From positions 160,133 to 224,132 of the forward strand of contig WIXG01000102.1 in assembly GCA_009869945.1 (NCBI GenBank): a stretch of 64,000 bases of DNA, written 5' to 3'. Shown in pieces: positions 13,917-24,272 of the stretch. Each line of letters begins with the position of its first letter. The first letter of the stretch is position 1. The notes under the pieces are model-generated. The model was not told where the DNA came from. It ran no database searches and saw only the letters and a program-made list of their open reading frames with translations. The DNA is from Mesaphorura yosii. Taxonomy: Eukaryota > Arthropoda > Collembola > Poduromorpha > Tullbergiidae. The position numbers and the translations under genes were made by a program.

Positions 13917-14562
13917 TGACCGAAGCGACCCAACTGAAGCGACCTGCAACATATGCTGCCCGATTTTAGCGACCGCGACTGATGCGACCTATGAATGACT
14001 GGTGCGACCCGCGACTTATATGGCCTGCGATCTGTGCGACCTGCGACTTATGCGACCCGGTCCCAATTCAAAAGAGACGAAGGACGCAGACAAGCAGTAA
14101 GACAAAGGGTAAGAAGAGCGGAACGTATAAACTTTCTGATGCTCTTCCTCTCATTTCCTTAGAGACTAAGACTCAGTCGTTAGCACATTTTAGTCTCTTA
14201 ACCTTTTAAAAACCTTGTTAAAACATTACAATTGCTGCATCGACTGTCGACCATCGGATGTTGCAACAGCATCTGTTGGTGCATCTGCCATTGAAGGTTC
14301 ATCGCTTGCTTGCATCGGCAAAACCCTTGAGTGACAACATTGAAAGTTGACTTTCTTTCACCTCACCTAACTTTCACCATTGTTGTGCTAACCAGAACAT
14401 ACTGGCTCTATTTCTTCGCGCACGGCCCGGGTCGCATAAGTCGCAGGCCGCAAATGTCACAGGTCACACTGGTCGCTAATGTCGCGGGCCGCATCAGTCG
14501 CTGGTCGCTGGGGTCGGGTGACAAATGACGTGGTCACTGAGGTCGGGCCGGTTCGGTCGTGC
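13917..14562. mobile_element. Foldback-type inverted-repeat element with GCGACC-rich arms
   Basis: The left arm (about 13917-14068) is built from degenerate direct repeats of GCGACC / GCGACTNATGCGACC. The right arm (about 14422-14562) carries the same words as GGTCGC, so the arms are inverted. The best segment is a perfect 21-bp inverted match between 14040-14060 and 14427-14447. About 350 nt separate the arms, and no transposase frame is visible inside. Sub-repeats within long inverted arms are typical of foldback elements or derived MITEs. No clear target-site duplication was found, so the ends are approximate. A non-mobile long inverted repeat is the alternative. Confidence 0.65.
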
Positions 14563-16021
14563 AACGGGCGCGCCGTTGTTCTAGAGATAAAAAAAAAAGT
14601 CGTTAATGCTCTTAATCTAAAACTCTGCATTTTATTTCTGCACTGGACCAACATTCGCGAGTCGAGGCATGCAGTCGATTGCAAGCGGCGGAGAACTGTG
14701 GACTGCCGGTGAGTGCAGCTGGTGAGAGGAAGTCAGAAAGAAAATCCATTACTTATCTTATCAAGTAATTAGAACGACATTGATATATACGTTAGCAAAC
14801 TTAAGGAGAAGTTGAGATTCACCACGCGATGCAGCTCTCGATGCCCTTCCCAATTTTTTAATTCATCTCAATACAGCCGGTTGCTTACTTTGCACCAGCG
14901 AGCAGACAACGAGCCCGAAAACCTTCGTTCGTTTTGTTCCGAGTAATTACTCAAGTGACCATTTTGCCAACTTGTAAATACAAGAAACTGAAATGAAAGA
15001 TAAATGATCAGATCACAATTTTAAGCTTACAAGCTTCCATCTGGAAGCAGACAAACAGCCTAAAATGGGTGAGAAGTAGTATTTATTTCAAAAGTATGAA
15101 TTTCAAGAAATTGAAAACAAGACTCACAGAGTGTAGGATTATCGCGGAACACTTGAAATATTTGCTAAAGTGCACTCAACCCATTCATTATGAAGTGTAG
15201 CGGTAACTGTAATGAGTTCTCACCATGATTATAATCAGCGGAGAAAACATCTCAGAAACTAATCCGAAAATGTTGTCGTAAACTGTCTCGCAAGGCCCAC
15301 TTTTGAAAGGTGATGTTGAAACGACTGGCTCTTACTTCCCTTCAATTTCTCGTGAACAAATGAACTTGCGGCATGAAAGTATTTCGCAACGGAGCTATTC
15401 TGTGGACGCATAAAACAAACCTTTAATATACCTTCATATGATGAACAGCCATTTTGGTTAAAAATTCAAGTGTGTACGGTTTGCACCAGTTGGATGAATT
15501 GCTGTAATAAATATAAGAGGCAAATATTATCCAGTTTTATGCCAGCTTTTATGATGATCTTCTTCTAGAGCATAAAAACGTGTACTTTGGTCGCTCAAAT
15601 GCGTTCCTCCGCAGTAAACTATATTTGATCAACCGTGATAAAATTTATACGAAATCTTCTTAAATTCCTCGAGCAAATTACGAAAGTGTCATAAAAGCTA
15701 TAAAAATGTAAGAAAGGGTAATAAAGCTTTAAAATAATGCCAATGGCACTTTAAGTTTATTTGTCTGTAAGTAGAACGTCATAAAATCCACATGCTTGCA
15801 GCAGACGCCAACCACAAGTCGGTTCAGGGACTACAATTCGGGACAAAGTTCCTCCTCCAGGAATCAAACATTCTCGCACAGCATTCAATGGACGTGCTGA
15901 GTTTGTCATTAACGGATTGATAAGTGATAAGTCGCGTGCGGAGTTCGCTTCCGCGTCTCGCTCTCATTTCTCGTGATTTCACTTCGCCGAATCGGGAAGA
16001 TAAAATTGGCAGCCATTTAAT

Positions 16022-16615
16022 CCATCAGTGAAACAAACTACTTTGCCATAGAAATAACGAATGAATTCATCGGTGGAAATTTCTTTTTAATTTCACCAGT
16101 TAAACAAGTGAAATTATCGGTGAACAGAGCGCCAGTGAATAAAACGAAAATATCAGTAATGAATTAGAAAATGTCAGTGAGGCTCGCGAAAACATAACGC
16201 GTGGAATTATTAAGGGAGTCTCTCTTCTGGCCATGCGCTGCAGTTTTAGCACCTGCTAGAAATTAAGTCATTTTTTGGAAGCCGATATTTCAAGCATGTG
16301 CGTACGATATTTCTTTTGGGAAAAAGAGTAAGTGCAAATGGAACAGTCCAGTCAGCTAAGACGAGGTTAATCTTGTAGAACGAACTTATGCTGTCTGATT
16401 CTTGATCAGACTCCAATTTTTTCAAAGCCACATACTAATAATTCTATTTACTCCACTGGTATTTTATTTTGTTCTACCGATAACAATGTGCACTGATTTT
16501 TTCATTTAAAATCACATTGGTGGTTTCATTTATTCCGGTATCTCACTGATATACGGGTAAATGGTAAATTCACTTATTTTTCACTGGAGATTCACTTGTT
16601 TCACTCGTGCTTTAT
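16022..16615. repeat. Degenerate inverted repeat built from CAGTGAA motifs (possible MITE)
   Basis: The left part (about 16022-16180) repeatedly contains (T/C)CAGTGAA(A/T) words. The right part (about 16448-16615) contains their complement, TTCACTG. TTATCGGT...AACA...CCAGTG on the left matches the complement of the segment around 16455-16485. The arms are imperfect, and the roughly 270-nt centre has no recognisable gene. It looks like an old foldback or MITE copy. Confidence 0.4.
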
Positions 16616-18261
16616 ATATATCCCGATAAAATTGTTGTAGATAGTGCATTGTATTTGGGCATTTAATCATAAGGATTTACACGAGACACAAGATAAAGAA
16701 TCCATTTTATCCCTTCGTACTCGTATTTCCATGCTTTCGTGGCAAAGAGGCAGAAACGGCAAACTTGGTGGAGTGAAATCCGCTGAACGTTGAACTTTTA
16801 TGATCAGACAACTTTTTATACGGGAAAGATTACGACTATATAGAAAAATCTAATCTTTATATTGCGCTTGATGAATTTTATCATTAATCTTTTGATGAGA
16901 ACCTTTCAGTGAGAAGAAAGCTTTAACCTCTGCACTCTGCGATTATTACTGGGCCTGTGTCTGCAAACCGAATCTCTTCCTTTGTGCTACGTGATGATGA
17001 TGATTAGAATGAAGTATGAATGATATGATCTGTCCTCATTTATGCTTTCGCTAAAAAATGCTTTGTCTTGATCTCCGGCCTCAGAAACTCGCGACTTACA
17101 CTCACGAGCAGCTTGCAGAGGAGAAATACAAATGGGAACTTTCTCCAATTCTGAACTTTCTTTCACCCTTTCTTCCACGACGTCCTTCATTGTCAGTTCG
17201 CGCTACCCTGCGATTCACTACAATTTTTTGAAAAATTATATCCATTTATCCAGTTTTTGGTTCAGAAGCGAATAAACCCTGAATTCTGAGCAAAGTAATT
17301 TAAGCATGGACGCATGTACTAGAGTATGCCGAAAAGAGAAGAGATCGAGAGCCTCCCAATGAAGAATTGAGTGTTCTCTCCATTTCAATATAATACTATC
17401 GGACATATGAATTCCAGCTTGAATTAAGATACTTGCTGTAATCAGAGGGATTGCCCACTGCTTTACGGATTCACAAATTCGAATTCAACTTCATTTATTT
17501 AGTCAGTTCCAGTTACCAATCGCCGCCACTGTTGCTATTCGTGCGAATCGTAATGTATGAATGCTGTCTGCCTCGATGAAAGGTTATTTGTTACAAATTC
17601 TTTCTCGCATACAATACGAAACAGAAAAATATAAACGCTTGAGTGTGCAAGGCGAGTGAGTGTGGATATTTTGATTACTACAACAAAGCGCCCTGATCGG
17701 TACATCGTACCGACCAGGGATATTGATGCCAAAATCTACTTCGGCTGGGATTAGTTTGCTTAAGACCACTGCCGACTTGCGTGACAGCATCCATAACACG
17801 AAATTTGCAATGAACTGCACAGCGCGACACAACAGAGTTTCTAGCCTGTATGAAAGCATCAGGTTGTCACTAAGTTGTCTTAATCGTATTGTCTTATTAA
17901 ATCAAGCATATTCAAATTCTGATAAATGGAAAATTAAGCTCTTGCTCAGGGTGGGCAGTTTAAGACCCAGGAATCATTTTTCTTTCCGTCAAAGCATGTA
18001 AGTAAGGGTTAATGAAATGGAAATCTTCCGTTGCGAAAGTTTTCATACATGATAAGACTGATGACGCTTGTACAAGTACACTGATTCATTCGAACTGCAG
18101 TGTCTAAGCTTACGAGCTCTGATCTTCCTGTGAATCATTTCGAATCGAACCACTGGGCAAGTGAATGAATAATAAAATTATGCAATCAACACCTGTCTGC
18201 TTAAACCACGAACATCGTCAAGTATTTGATAACATTTATGATTCACTCCTGCTCGGCTCGA

Positions 18262-18276
18262 TGTGACTAGCACACA
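18262..18276 (+). promoter_or_regulatory. Upstream motif shared with the downstream paralog
   Basis: TGTGACTAGCACACA lies 143 nt before the chosen start codon. The same word, with one mismatch, lies 133 nt before the paralog's start (21669-21683). It is a partial palindrome (TGTG...CACA). It is either a retained regulatory site or a remnant of the tandem duplication. Confidence 0.45.
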
Positions 18277-18294
18277 ATGAGTTGGGCTCCCTGA

Positions 18295-18304
18295 TTTGCG
18301 CAAA
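18295..18304 (+). promoter_or_regulatory. TTGCGCAA palindrome, C/EBP-like site
   Basis: TTTGCGCAAA is a palindrome that fits the TTGCGCAA core bound by C/EBP-type bZIP factors. It lies about 45 nt upstream of the TATA box. The paralog has ATTGCGCAAT at 21626-21635. Binding is inferred from the consensus only. Confidence 0.35.
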
Positions 18305-18345
18305 ATGTAATTTCAGCGCTTAAGCACTGAAATCTAATCGCTCAA

Positions 18346-18353
18346 TATAAATA
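18346..18353 (+). promoter_or_regulatory. TATA box of first DBH-like gene
   Basis: TATAAATA lies 73 nt upstream of the ATG at 18419. A start site about 30 nt downstream would fall near 18376. That would place the earlier in-frame ATG at 18374 at or before the transcript start, and it favours 18419. Confidence 0.6.
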
Positions 18354-18418
18354 CAGCGCCTGCTTTAATCCTTATGCACTGTCATCCTTTCATTTGGCAA
18401 ACACATAAGCCAAAGGTG

Positions 18419-20840
18419 ATGCATTGCAGTAGGGCAGTTTTAGCTGTAATTGTGCTCTGCACCCTCGTGCTCGCAAGTAGAGCGGTTCCGGTGACTAATC
18501 CAGGCAGGGGCCCTAAACAGGGTAAGCAGACCGAACAACTAGACGCAAACGGCGCGTACGTCCTGTCATGGACCATAAACGAAGAGTCAAGAGAAATCGA
18601 ATTTGAGATCGAAGCTGCGACGTTGGGGTTTGTTGGTCTTGGACTGTCGCCCAAGGGAGACATGGTGGGCGCCGACATTTTCATGGGTGGGGTGGACACG
18701 AGAGGCACGCCGAAATTGTACTTTGGCGTAAGTAAGAGAAATACGCGCACGCGATCGAAGTACACGGGCCAGTATTTAAATGAAGTTGTTTTTTTTTGCA
18801 CAGGACTACCATGGCACCACAAATGGGGTGCCTCAATTCGACGCTAAGCAGGACTGGAAGCTGTTGGACGCCAGAGAAAATGCGACGCACACATACCTGA
18901 AAGTTTCCCGTTTGCTAGATACGTGCGATGATGATGACTACCCGATTACGGAGGTAGGAAGCACGTGGATTTGCACACGCCACGACCTTTTTCAAAATGT
19001 GCTTTGCAATTTTTATCACCGCTTGTTTTCCAATTTGTTAGGACAATACTGCCAGGGTTATTTGGTCATTTGGAGCCACCGACGACATAAACTATCATGG
19101 CACGAGCCGCGGTACAAAATCCATCAACTTGATCATCGTCCCAGAACCTGAAGTGGATCTTGATATGTATGCGCCTTGTACCGTTTGCACTCAATTAAGC
19201 TGTTGTAAGTGATTTCAAGTGCATTTCGCAATTGGGTTCATGGTACAGGATGGCAAAATGGAATATCATGGTAAACACGACTATGCCTGGGACAGATACT
19301 ACGTACTGGTGCACAATTCACAAAGCGCCGGCCTTGTCACAACGGCATCATGTTGTCGGGGTGAGGTTTTCTTGCAAGTACGACAATCCGGAAACCAGAA
19401 GCTCAAATATGAAACGCAATGTCTTTTGCTTGTAGTTTGATGCTGTTCTTGAAAGCCCAGTTGCCTTGAAGCATACGCACCATTTCATTGTCAGCAAATG
19501 CACAGCGCCACCTGGAGCCAATGCTACGGAACTGTTTGAGCCATGGATTGGTCATCCCGGCGAATTATGCTTCGAAGAAGGTTTCGAACTGCCCTCACCG
19601 TATTGCCAGAAGTATTTGTTTGTATGGGCAGTGGGAGGAAAGCGAACACTCTTTCCACTGGAAGCTGGATACTCAATCGGAGTCAATGAAGACGACGTTT
19701 ACTACATGCTGGAAGTGCATTACGATAACCCTGAACTTCTAGAAGGTATTCAGTTTAATACGGGTCTGGAAATCTATTATACAGACGAACTCAGGTAAAG
19801 TACAAATTCCTACTCTTTCACATCACAAATGGCTACTCTCTGTCATTGTTGCAAATTTGTCACTAATTTAGGCCTCACGAAGCAATCATGTTTGCAATTG
19901 GCCATGACACCTCACCTTCTTTGCTAATCCCACCAAGGCAGACTGACTTCGTAATAGCAGGACACTGTGCGCCATTTTGCACTCGGAAGCTCCCATCAAC
20001 TGGAGTCAATGTTTTCAATGTGCTTCTCCATTCCCATATCTCAGGTTAATACCACATAATAATCGATAATATGTGAAATTGAGCATATGAGCACATTGTG
20101 AAAGATGTTCTCATCGGCTGAATTTTAATTCTCAGGAAGAAAACTGAAGTTGAGACATTTTCGAGGCAAAGAGGAGCTGAAATGGCTGGCATTTGATGAC
20201 AATTACGATTTCAACTTCCAGCAAAATAAACCTTTGAGGGAAGAAATTGTCATTCAACCAGGTGATCATTTCACTTTTGGTAAGTCGAAATTCAATCGTA
20301 TTGTGTTGACAAAATTCTAACTCTGACTTCTAACTTCAAAAGAATGTACTTACGATTCAAATTGGAACAACGGTTTTGTCGTCACTGGCGGACTCTCATC
20401 GAGGCAAGAGATGTGCCTTGCGTTTTTGTGGACTTACGCGGTGTCAGATGAATACGTCGGAATCGACACTTGTCATTCGTCTTACTCCGTGAATCAAACA
20501 TTAATTGATTTCGGAATCACGAATTGGACCCGGTAACTTATTTTGGATATTCTTCAGTGGCTCGACAACTGTTTAACCAATTTTTTGTACTTTCAGTATC
20601 GATACTCCGAGTGGGCCAGATATTATTGTCCACGAACCAGAAGAAATGGCTGGCATGAGATTCGCAGAAGCCATAAGCACCAAGATTCAGTGGACACCGG
20701 CATTCATTGAGGAACAGCAGCGTAAACATCGGTATGGCATTCAAGACTCTTCTTGCTGCGATTCGACCACTCGGGACTGTGATACAGGCATCATCATTTA
20801 TCCTGACGCAACAACTTACGCCCCAGACCCAGTGTGTTGA
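18419..20840 (+). CDS. DBH-like monooxygenase (MOXD1 homolog), paralog A
   Basis: Copper type II, ascorbate-dependent monooxygenase of the dopamine beta-hydroxylase/PHM superfamily, predicted in the secretory pathway. Exons: 18419-18727, 18804-18953, 19042-19166, 19249-19360, 19436-19794, 19872-20044, 20136-20279, 20343-20532, 20597-20840; 601 residues. A signal peptide is followed by a DOMON domain (about 40-170) and two copper domains. All six expected copper ligands are visible: HH at 247-248 (KHTHHFIVSKC), H327 (LEVHYDNP), H405 and H407 (LLHSHISG), and M481 (RQEMCLAF). The substrate is unknown, as for MOXD1 proteins; the sequence is less like true DBH or tyramine beta-hydroxylase. The chain ends ...YAPDPVC with no hydrophobic tail, so it is probably soluble or secreted. 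An in-frame ATG at 18374 would add 15 residues before the signal peptide; the TATA position argues against it. Paralog B follows 975 nt downstream. Confidence 0.93.
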
Positions 20841-21040
20841 ATCTTGTTGAAGGATTAAACGATGCATACAAATTAAATTGACCTTAAGAAACAATTCTGA
20901 GTTTCCTTCGGAAACATATTAGTAATAACACCAGCATCCAAGAAAATATTCCATTTTTTCGCAATTTTCTTAGGCAGATTTCTTTCTTTTAGATTATGCG
21001 TCTTGCGCATTGATGAATTGGAATTTAGCTGAAAGCTTTA

Positions 21041-21046
21041 AATAAA
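21041..21046 (+). terminator. Candidate polyadenylation signal, paralog A
   Basis: AATAAA lies about 200 nt after the stop codon of the first DBH-like gene and is the first match found downstream in a suitable AT-rich context. Confidence 0.5.
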
Positions 21047-21625
21047 ATTCGAGTGTATAGTTTAATAATATGAAACCTTCCAGAAAGATGGTGAAGATAC
21101 ATATGAGAAGATGGTATATAGTCTTAGTGCCACAACTACAGGTACAGTCACAGTTTTAGTACAAGTGCCACAATTACCGTAAACACACGGATGAGGTGCA
21201 GATGTCGACATCAATACGTAAAAGTCGTAACCTTTCAACGAATAAACAAATCTAGACGCCTACCTCTTGCAATAATGGTAACTTAGTTGAGTGAATCACT
21301 GAAATTGAATGATGCATTGAGCTTGAACTTGTGATACAGTGGTGGTGCGATTTGAACAGCTACCTTTACGTAAACATGTTTCAGACGTGCACAAATCACT
21401 TCACCAGCTCACCGTATGAATCAGCCTAATTAATGCTGTCATTTCAATTACAATGGATGCCGACAATGCTCATCCGATTTGAAGTTGAACTCTAAGCTTT
21501 GAAGTGCGCTTAAAATGGTACAGGTGGTTAATGAATTAATAACGACACAAGTTTGTAAAACATCAATTTAAGCCTAAAATGACGCGGAAACACGAACCAA
21601 TTATTTCCATTCTTCGATTAGCAAA
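21047..21625. other. Spacer between the tandem DBH-like genes
   Basis: AT-rich, with no coding potential seen. It separates the probable poly(A) site of paralog A from the promoter-proximal motifs of paralog B. Confidence 0.6.
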
Positions 21626-21635
21626 ATTGCGCAAT
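21626..21635 (+). promoter_or_regulatory. TTGCGCAA palindrome, C/EBP-like site
   Basis: ATTGCGCAAT is a perfect palindrome fitting the C/EBP consensus. It lies 190 nt before the paralog B start. Its counterpart upstream of paralog A is at 18295-18304, but the order relative to the 15-bp motif is reversed. Confidence 0.35.
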
Positions 21636-21668
21636 GATTCATAATTTTGTCTTTTTATCACTCGAGCC

Positions 21669-21683
21669 TGTGACTATCACACA
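21669..21683 (+). promoter_or_regulatory. Upstream motif shared with paralog A
   Basis: TGTGACTATCACACA matches 18262-18276 at 14 of 15 positions and sits at a similar distance from the start codon. An AATAAAAT segment near 21711 is a weak TATA candidate for this gene. Confidence 0.45.
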
Positions 21684-21815
21684 CTATCAATTGAACCGAG
21701 CCCGAAAGCGAATAAAATCGACGGGGTCCTGGCTGTTAACTCTCTTTCATCTGTGATCCAGTCCAGTTTATCGCAACAAATCTTTTTCACGATTTAAACA
21801 TTGCACGAATTCAAC

Positions 21816-24237
21816 ATGGCGACTTCCGCCTCGGCTCTCCATAGTACATTGCTAGGCTTCGTTTGTGCGTGCCTACTTGGGGTTTCTGTGACGAGTGCAT
21901 TTTCTGTTCAAAATTCGATGCTGCAAGATAAATTAACTGAACAACTGGACGACGCTGGAAAGTACACACTGTCCTGGACAATTAATGAACAGACAAAAGT
22001 AATTACGTTCGAAATCGAAGCGGCCACGCTGGGATATGTCGGATTCGGCATTTCTCCGACCGGGAAAATGACTGGCGCAGATATTTTTGTGGCTGGTGTG
22101 TATTCAAATGGGACTAAGTACTCAGGGGTTTGTACATTTGTATATCTTCAGGTTCGCATTTAAACCTTTCAGGGTCTTCAAGGTCTTTTCCTCTCTACAG
22201 GACTACCACGCAACGCAGAATGGACAGCCCATTCTTGACGACCATAGCGATTGGAATTTGGAAGATGCTCGGGAAAATGGAACTCACACGTACATCCGCG
22301 TGAACCGCCTTCTTGACACCTGTGATAAGCAGGATTACCCGATTTCGGAGGTAGGCACAGTGCAAACTTGAATTCAGTAGTTGTTAAGGGAATACGACAA
22401 ATAAGTTTTTGCGATCCGCATCGCAGGAGAACACCGCGCGAGTTATTTATGCGTGGGGCGCATTTGACGAGTTTTCCCACCACTCTGGAAATAAAGGGAC
22501 GAAATCAGTCAGTTTAATTGAAGTTCCATCACCTAACTTGGACGTATCGGAGTAAGTGGCATGATGGAAACCATCGCATGCAGACAACATTTGCTGACGA
22601 AAGTGTCGTTTTTCTAGAATGTCAAGATGGCAAGTCGCGGTCGATATGGAAATGCCTGCAGCAGACACGACTTACTGGTGCACAATTCATAGAGGGCCTC
22701 CAATTAAGACAAAGCATCACGTCGTCGGGGTAAATCCCTGATAGACATGAACAACACTGAAGGAGATATTTATTAATTAGTTATTTCATGTTGCCGCCGT
22801 TTAGTTTGACGTATTTCTGGACGGCCAAACTGCGCGAAAGCACTTGCATCACTTAATCGTAACGAAATGCCACGCTCCACCAGGAAAAAACGCTACAATT
22901 TTCGAAGAATACGTGGATAAACCTGGCGAAGAGTGCTACGTCAACAACATACTCCCTGTGGGAAGGTATTGCAAGCAGTACTTGTTTGTTTGGGCCGTGG
23001 GAGGAAAACGAACTGTGTTTCCTTTGGACATTGGCTACGCGATCGGCGACTCCGACCAAGAGAGCTACTACATGCTGGAAATGCATTTTGACAACCCGGA
23101 AATGCGGCCGGGGTTGAAATTCAAGAGCGGAATTGAAATTTATTACACCGACAAGCTCAGGTAGTTGTTAGCTCAGCAAGTTACGCAATGAGCACGAACA
23201 CGCTTCGTCAACTTCACAACGTTCTGCTTTTGCAGGGATATTGAAGCGTCCTTACTTGCTGTCGGCCACGATACTATCCCGACGATGATTGTTCCGCCAA
23301 TGCAAAGTGACTTCGTAATTGCTGGGCATTGCTCTCCAAAATGCTCCAATCACTTCCCGGCTACTGGATTGCACGTATTTAATGTGCTTTTGCATTCTCA
23401 TCTCTCCGGTGAGTTATATATATCAAAAATTTCGAAAATTGGTGCCAACTGACTTCCCTCTTTCACAGGCAGGAAGCTGAAATTGAGGCATTTCCGTGGC
23501 GATGCTGAACTTCCGTGGCTCTCATACGACGACACGTATGACTTTGACTTCCAGCAAAATAAACCCTTGAGGAACCAAATCACCCTTATGCCAGGAGACC
23601 ACCTCATTTACGGTATGCGATCATTGGCATGAATTATTGTTCTTAGAGCACTGTATATTTTATCACTGCGTAACTAAATAGAATGCGTGTATGACACTAC
23701 TTGGAAGAATGGTGAGGTCGTACTCGGAGGTTTGTCGTCGAGGGAGGAAATGTGTCTCGCCTTTCTGTGGGTGTACTCCACCGGACCAATGGTAAAGCCA
23801 TTTGATCTGTGTGGCTCACTGTATTCACTGGACAAAGTTATGTATGATTTTGGACTAAACCTTACCAAGTAAGGAATCCATGATTGTGTGCTTTCCACCC
23901 AAGGCTCACTCCCTGTGTCTTCGTCGGCAGGGGCGAGAAGGATACTTTCATAATTTCGGAACCGGAGCAGTACAAAGGCCTCGAATTTGAAGATTATCTG
24001 AACTGGAACTTTACTTGGACCCCTGCATTCATTGCGGATCAGCAGCAGAAGCACCGTTATGGGATTCAGGACACCTTCTGCACGGATCGTGCAGGGGACT
24101 GGTTTGACAATTCGGAGGATAAGTACCCCGATGTTACAGATTTCAAGCCGCGCGATCAATGCGACGGTGCGAATGCGATAAATTTCAAGTACGGACTGAT
24201 TATACCATTGGTAGCGGCTGCATTATTCAATTTATAA
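21816..24237 (+). CDS. DBH-like monooxygenase (MOXD1 homolog), paralog B
   Basis: Tandem duplicate of the preceding gene, with the same nine-exon layout and identical intron phases: 21816-22127, 22201-22350, 22427-22551, 22618-22729, 22805-23160, 23236-23408, 23469-23612, 23682-23868, 23931-24237; 621 residues. Exons 2, 3, 4, 6 and 7 have exactly the same length as in A; exons 5 and 8 each differ by one codon. A signal peptide (MATSASALHSTLLGFVCACL...) precedes the DOMON domain and the two copper domains. Copper ligands are intact: HH 248-249, H327, H405, H407 and M481. Unlike A, the last exon adds a tail ending in a hydrophobic run (YGLIIPLVAAALFNL), as in a GPI-attachment signal or C-terminal membrane anchor. 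The enzyme is therefore probably surface-tethered. The substrate is not predictable. Only ATG at 21816 is used as a start; an in-frame TTG at 21801 is ignored. Confidence 0.93.
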
Positions 24238-24266
24238 AGACAGATCAATACAAATTATTTTCTAGC

Positions 24267-24272
24267 AATAAA
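24267..24272 (+). terminator. Polyadenylation signal, paralog B
   Basis: AATAAA lies 29 nt after the stop codon, followed by an A-rich run. It is a likely poly(A) signal that would give a very short 3' UTR. Confidence 0.6.

Larger units (their letters stand above)
8919..18261. other. Gene-poor region, no supported coding gene
   Basis: Only short, unrelated open frames are present. The visible structure is the two inverted-repeat elements at 13917-14562 and 16022-16615. The rest is AT-rich unique-looking sequence. It could contain distal regulatory DNA for the downstream monooxygenase pair, but nothing specific can be shown. Confidence 0.5.

Noticed and set aside
18374-18418. Upstream in-frame ATG for the first DBH-like gene
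   Set aside because: It would lie at or before the transcript start implied by the TATA box at 18346 and would put a polar segment before the signal peptide; 18419 gives a normal signal peptide.
18382-18822. 146-codon minus-strand frame
   Set aside because: It is the antisense shadow of the first exon of DBH-like gene A.
21801-21815. Longer start for the second DBH-like gene
   Set aside because: The extension begins with TTG, not ATG; the first ATG is at 21816.
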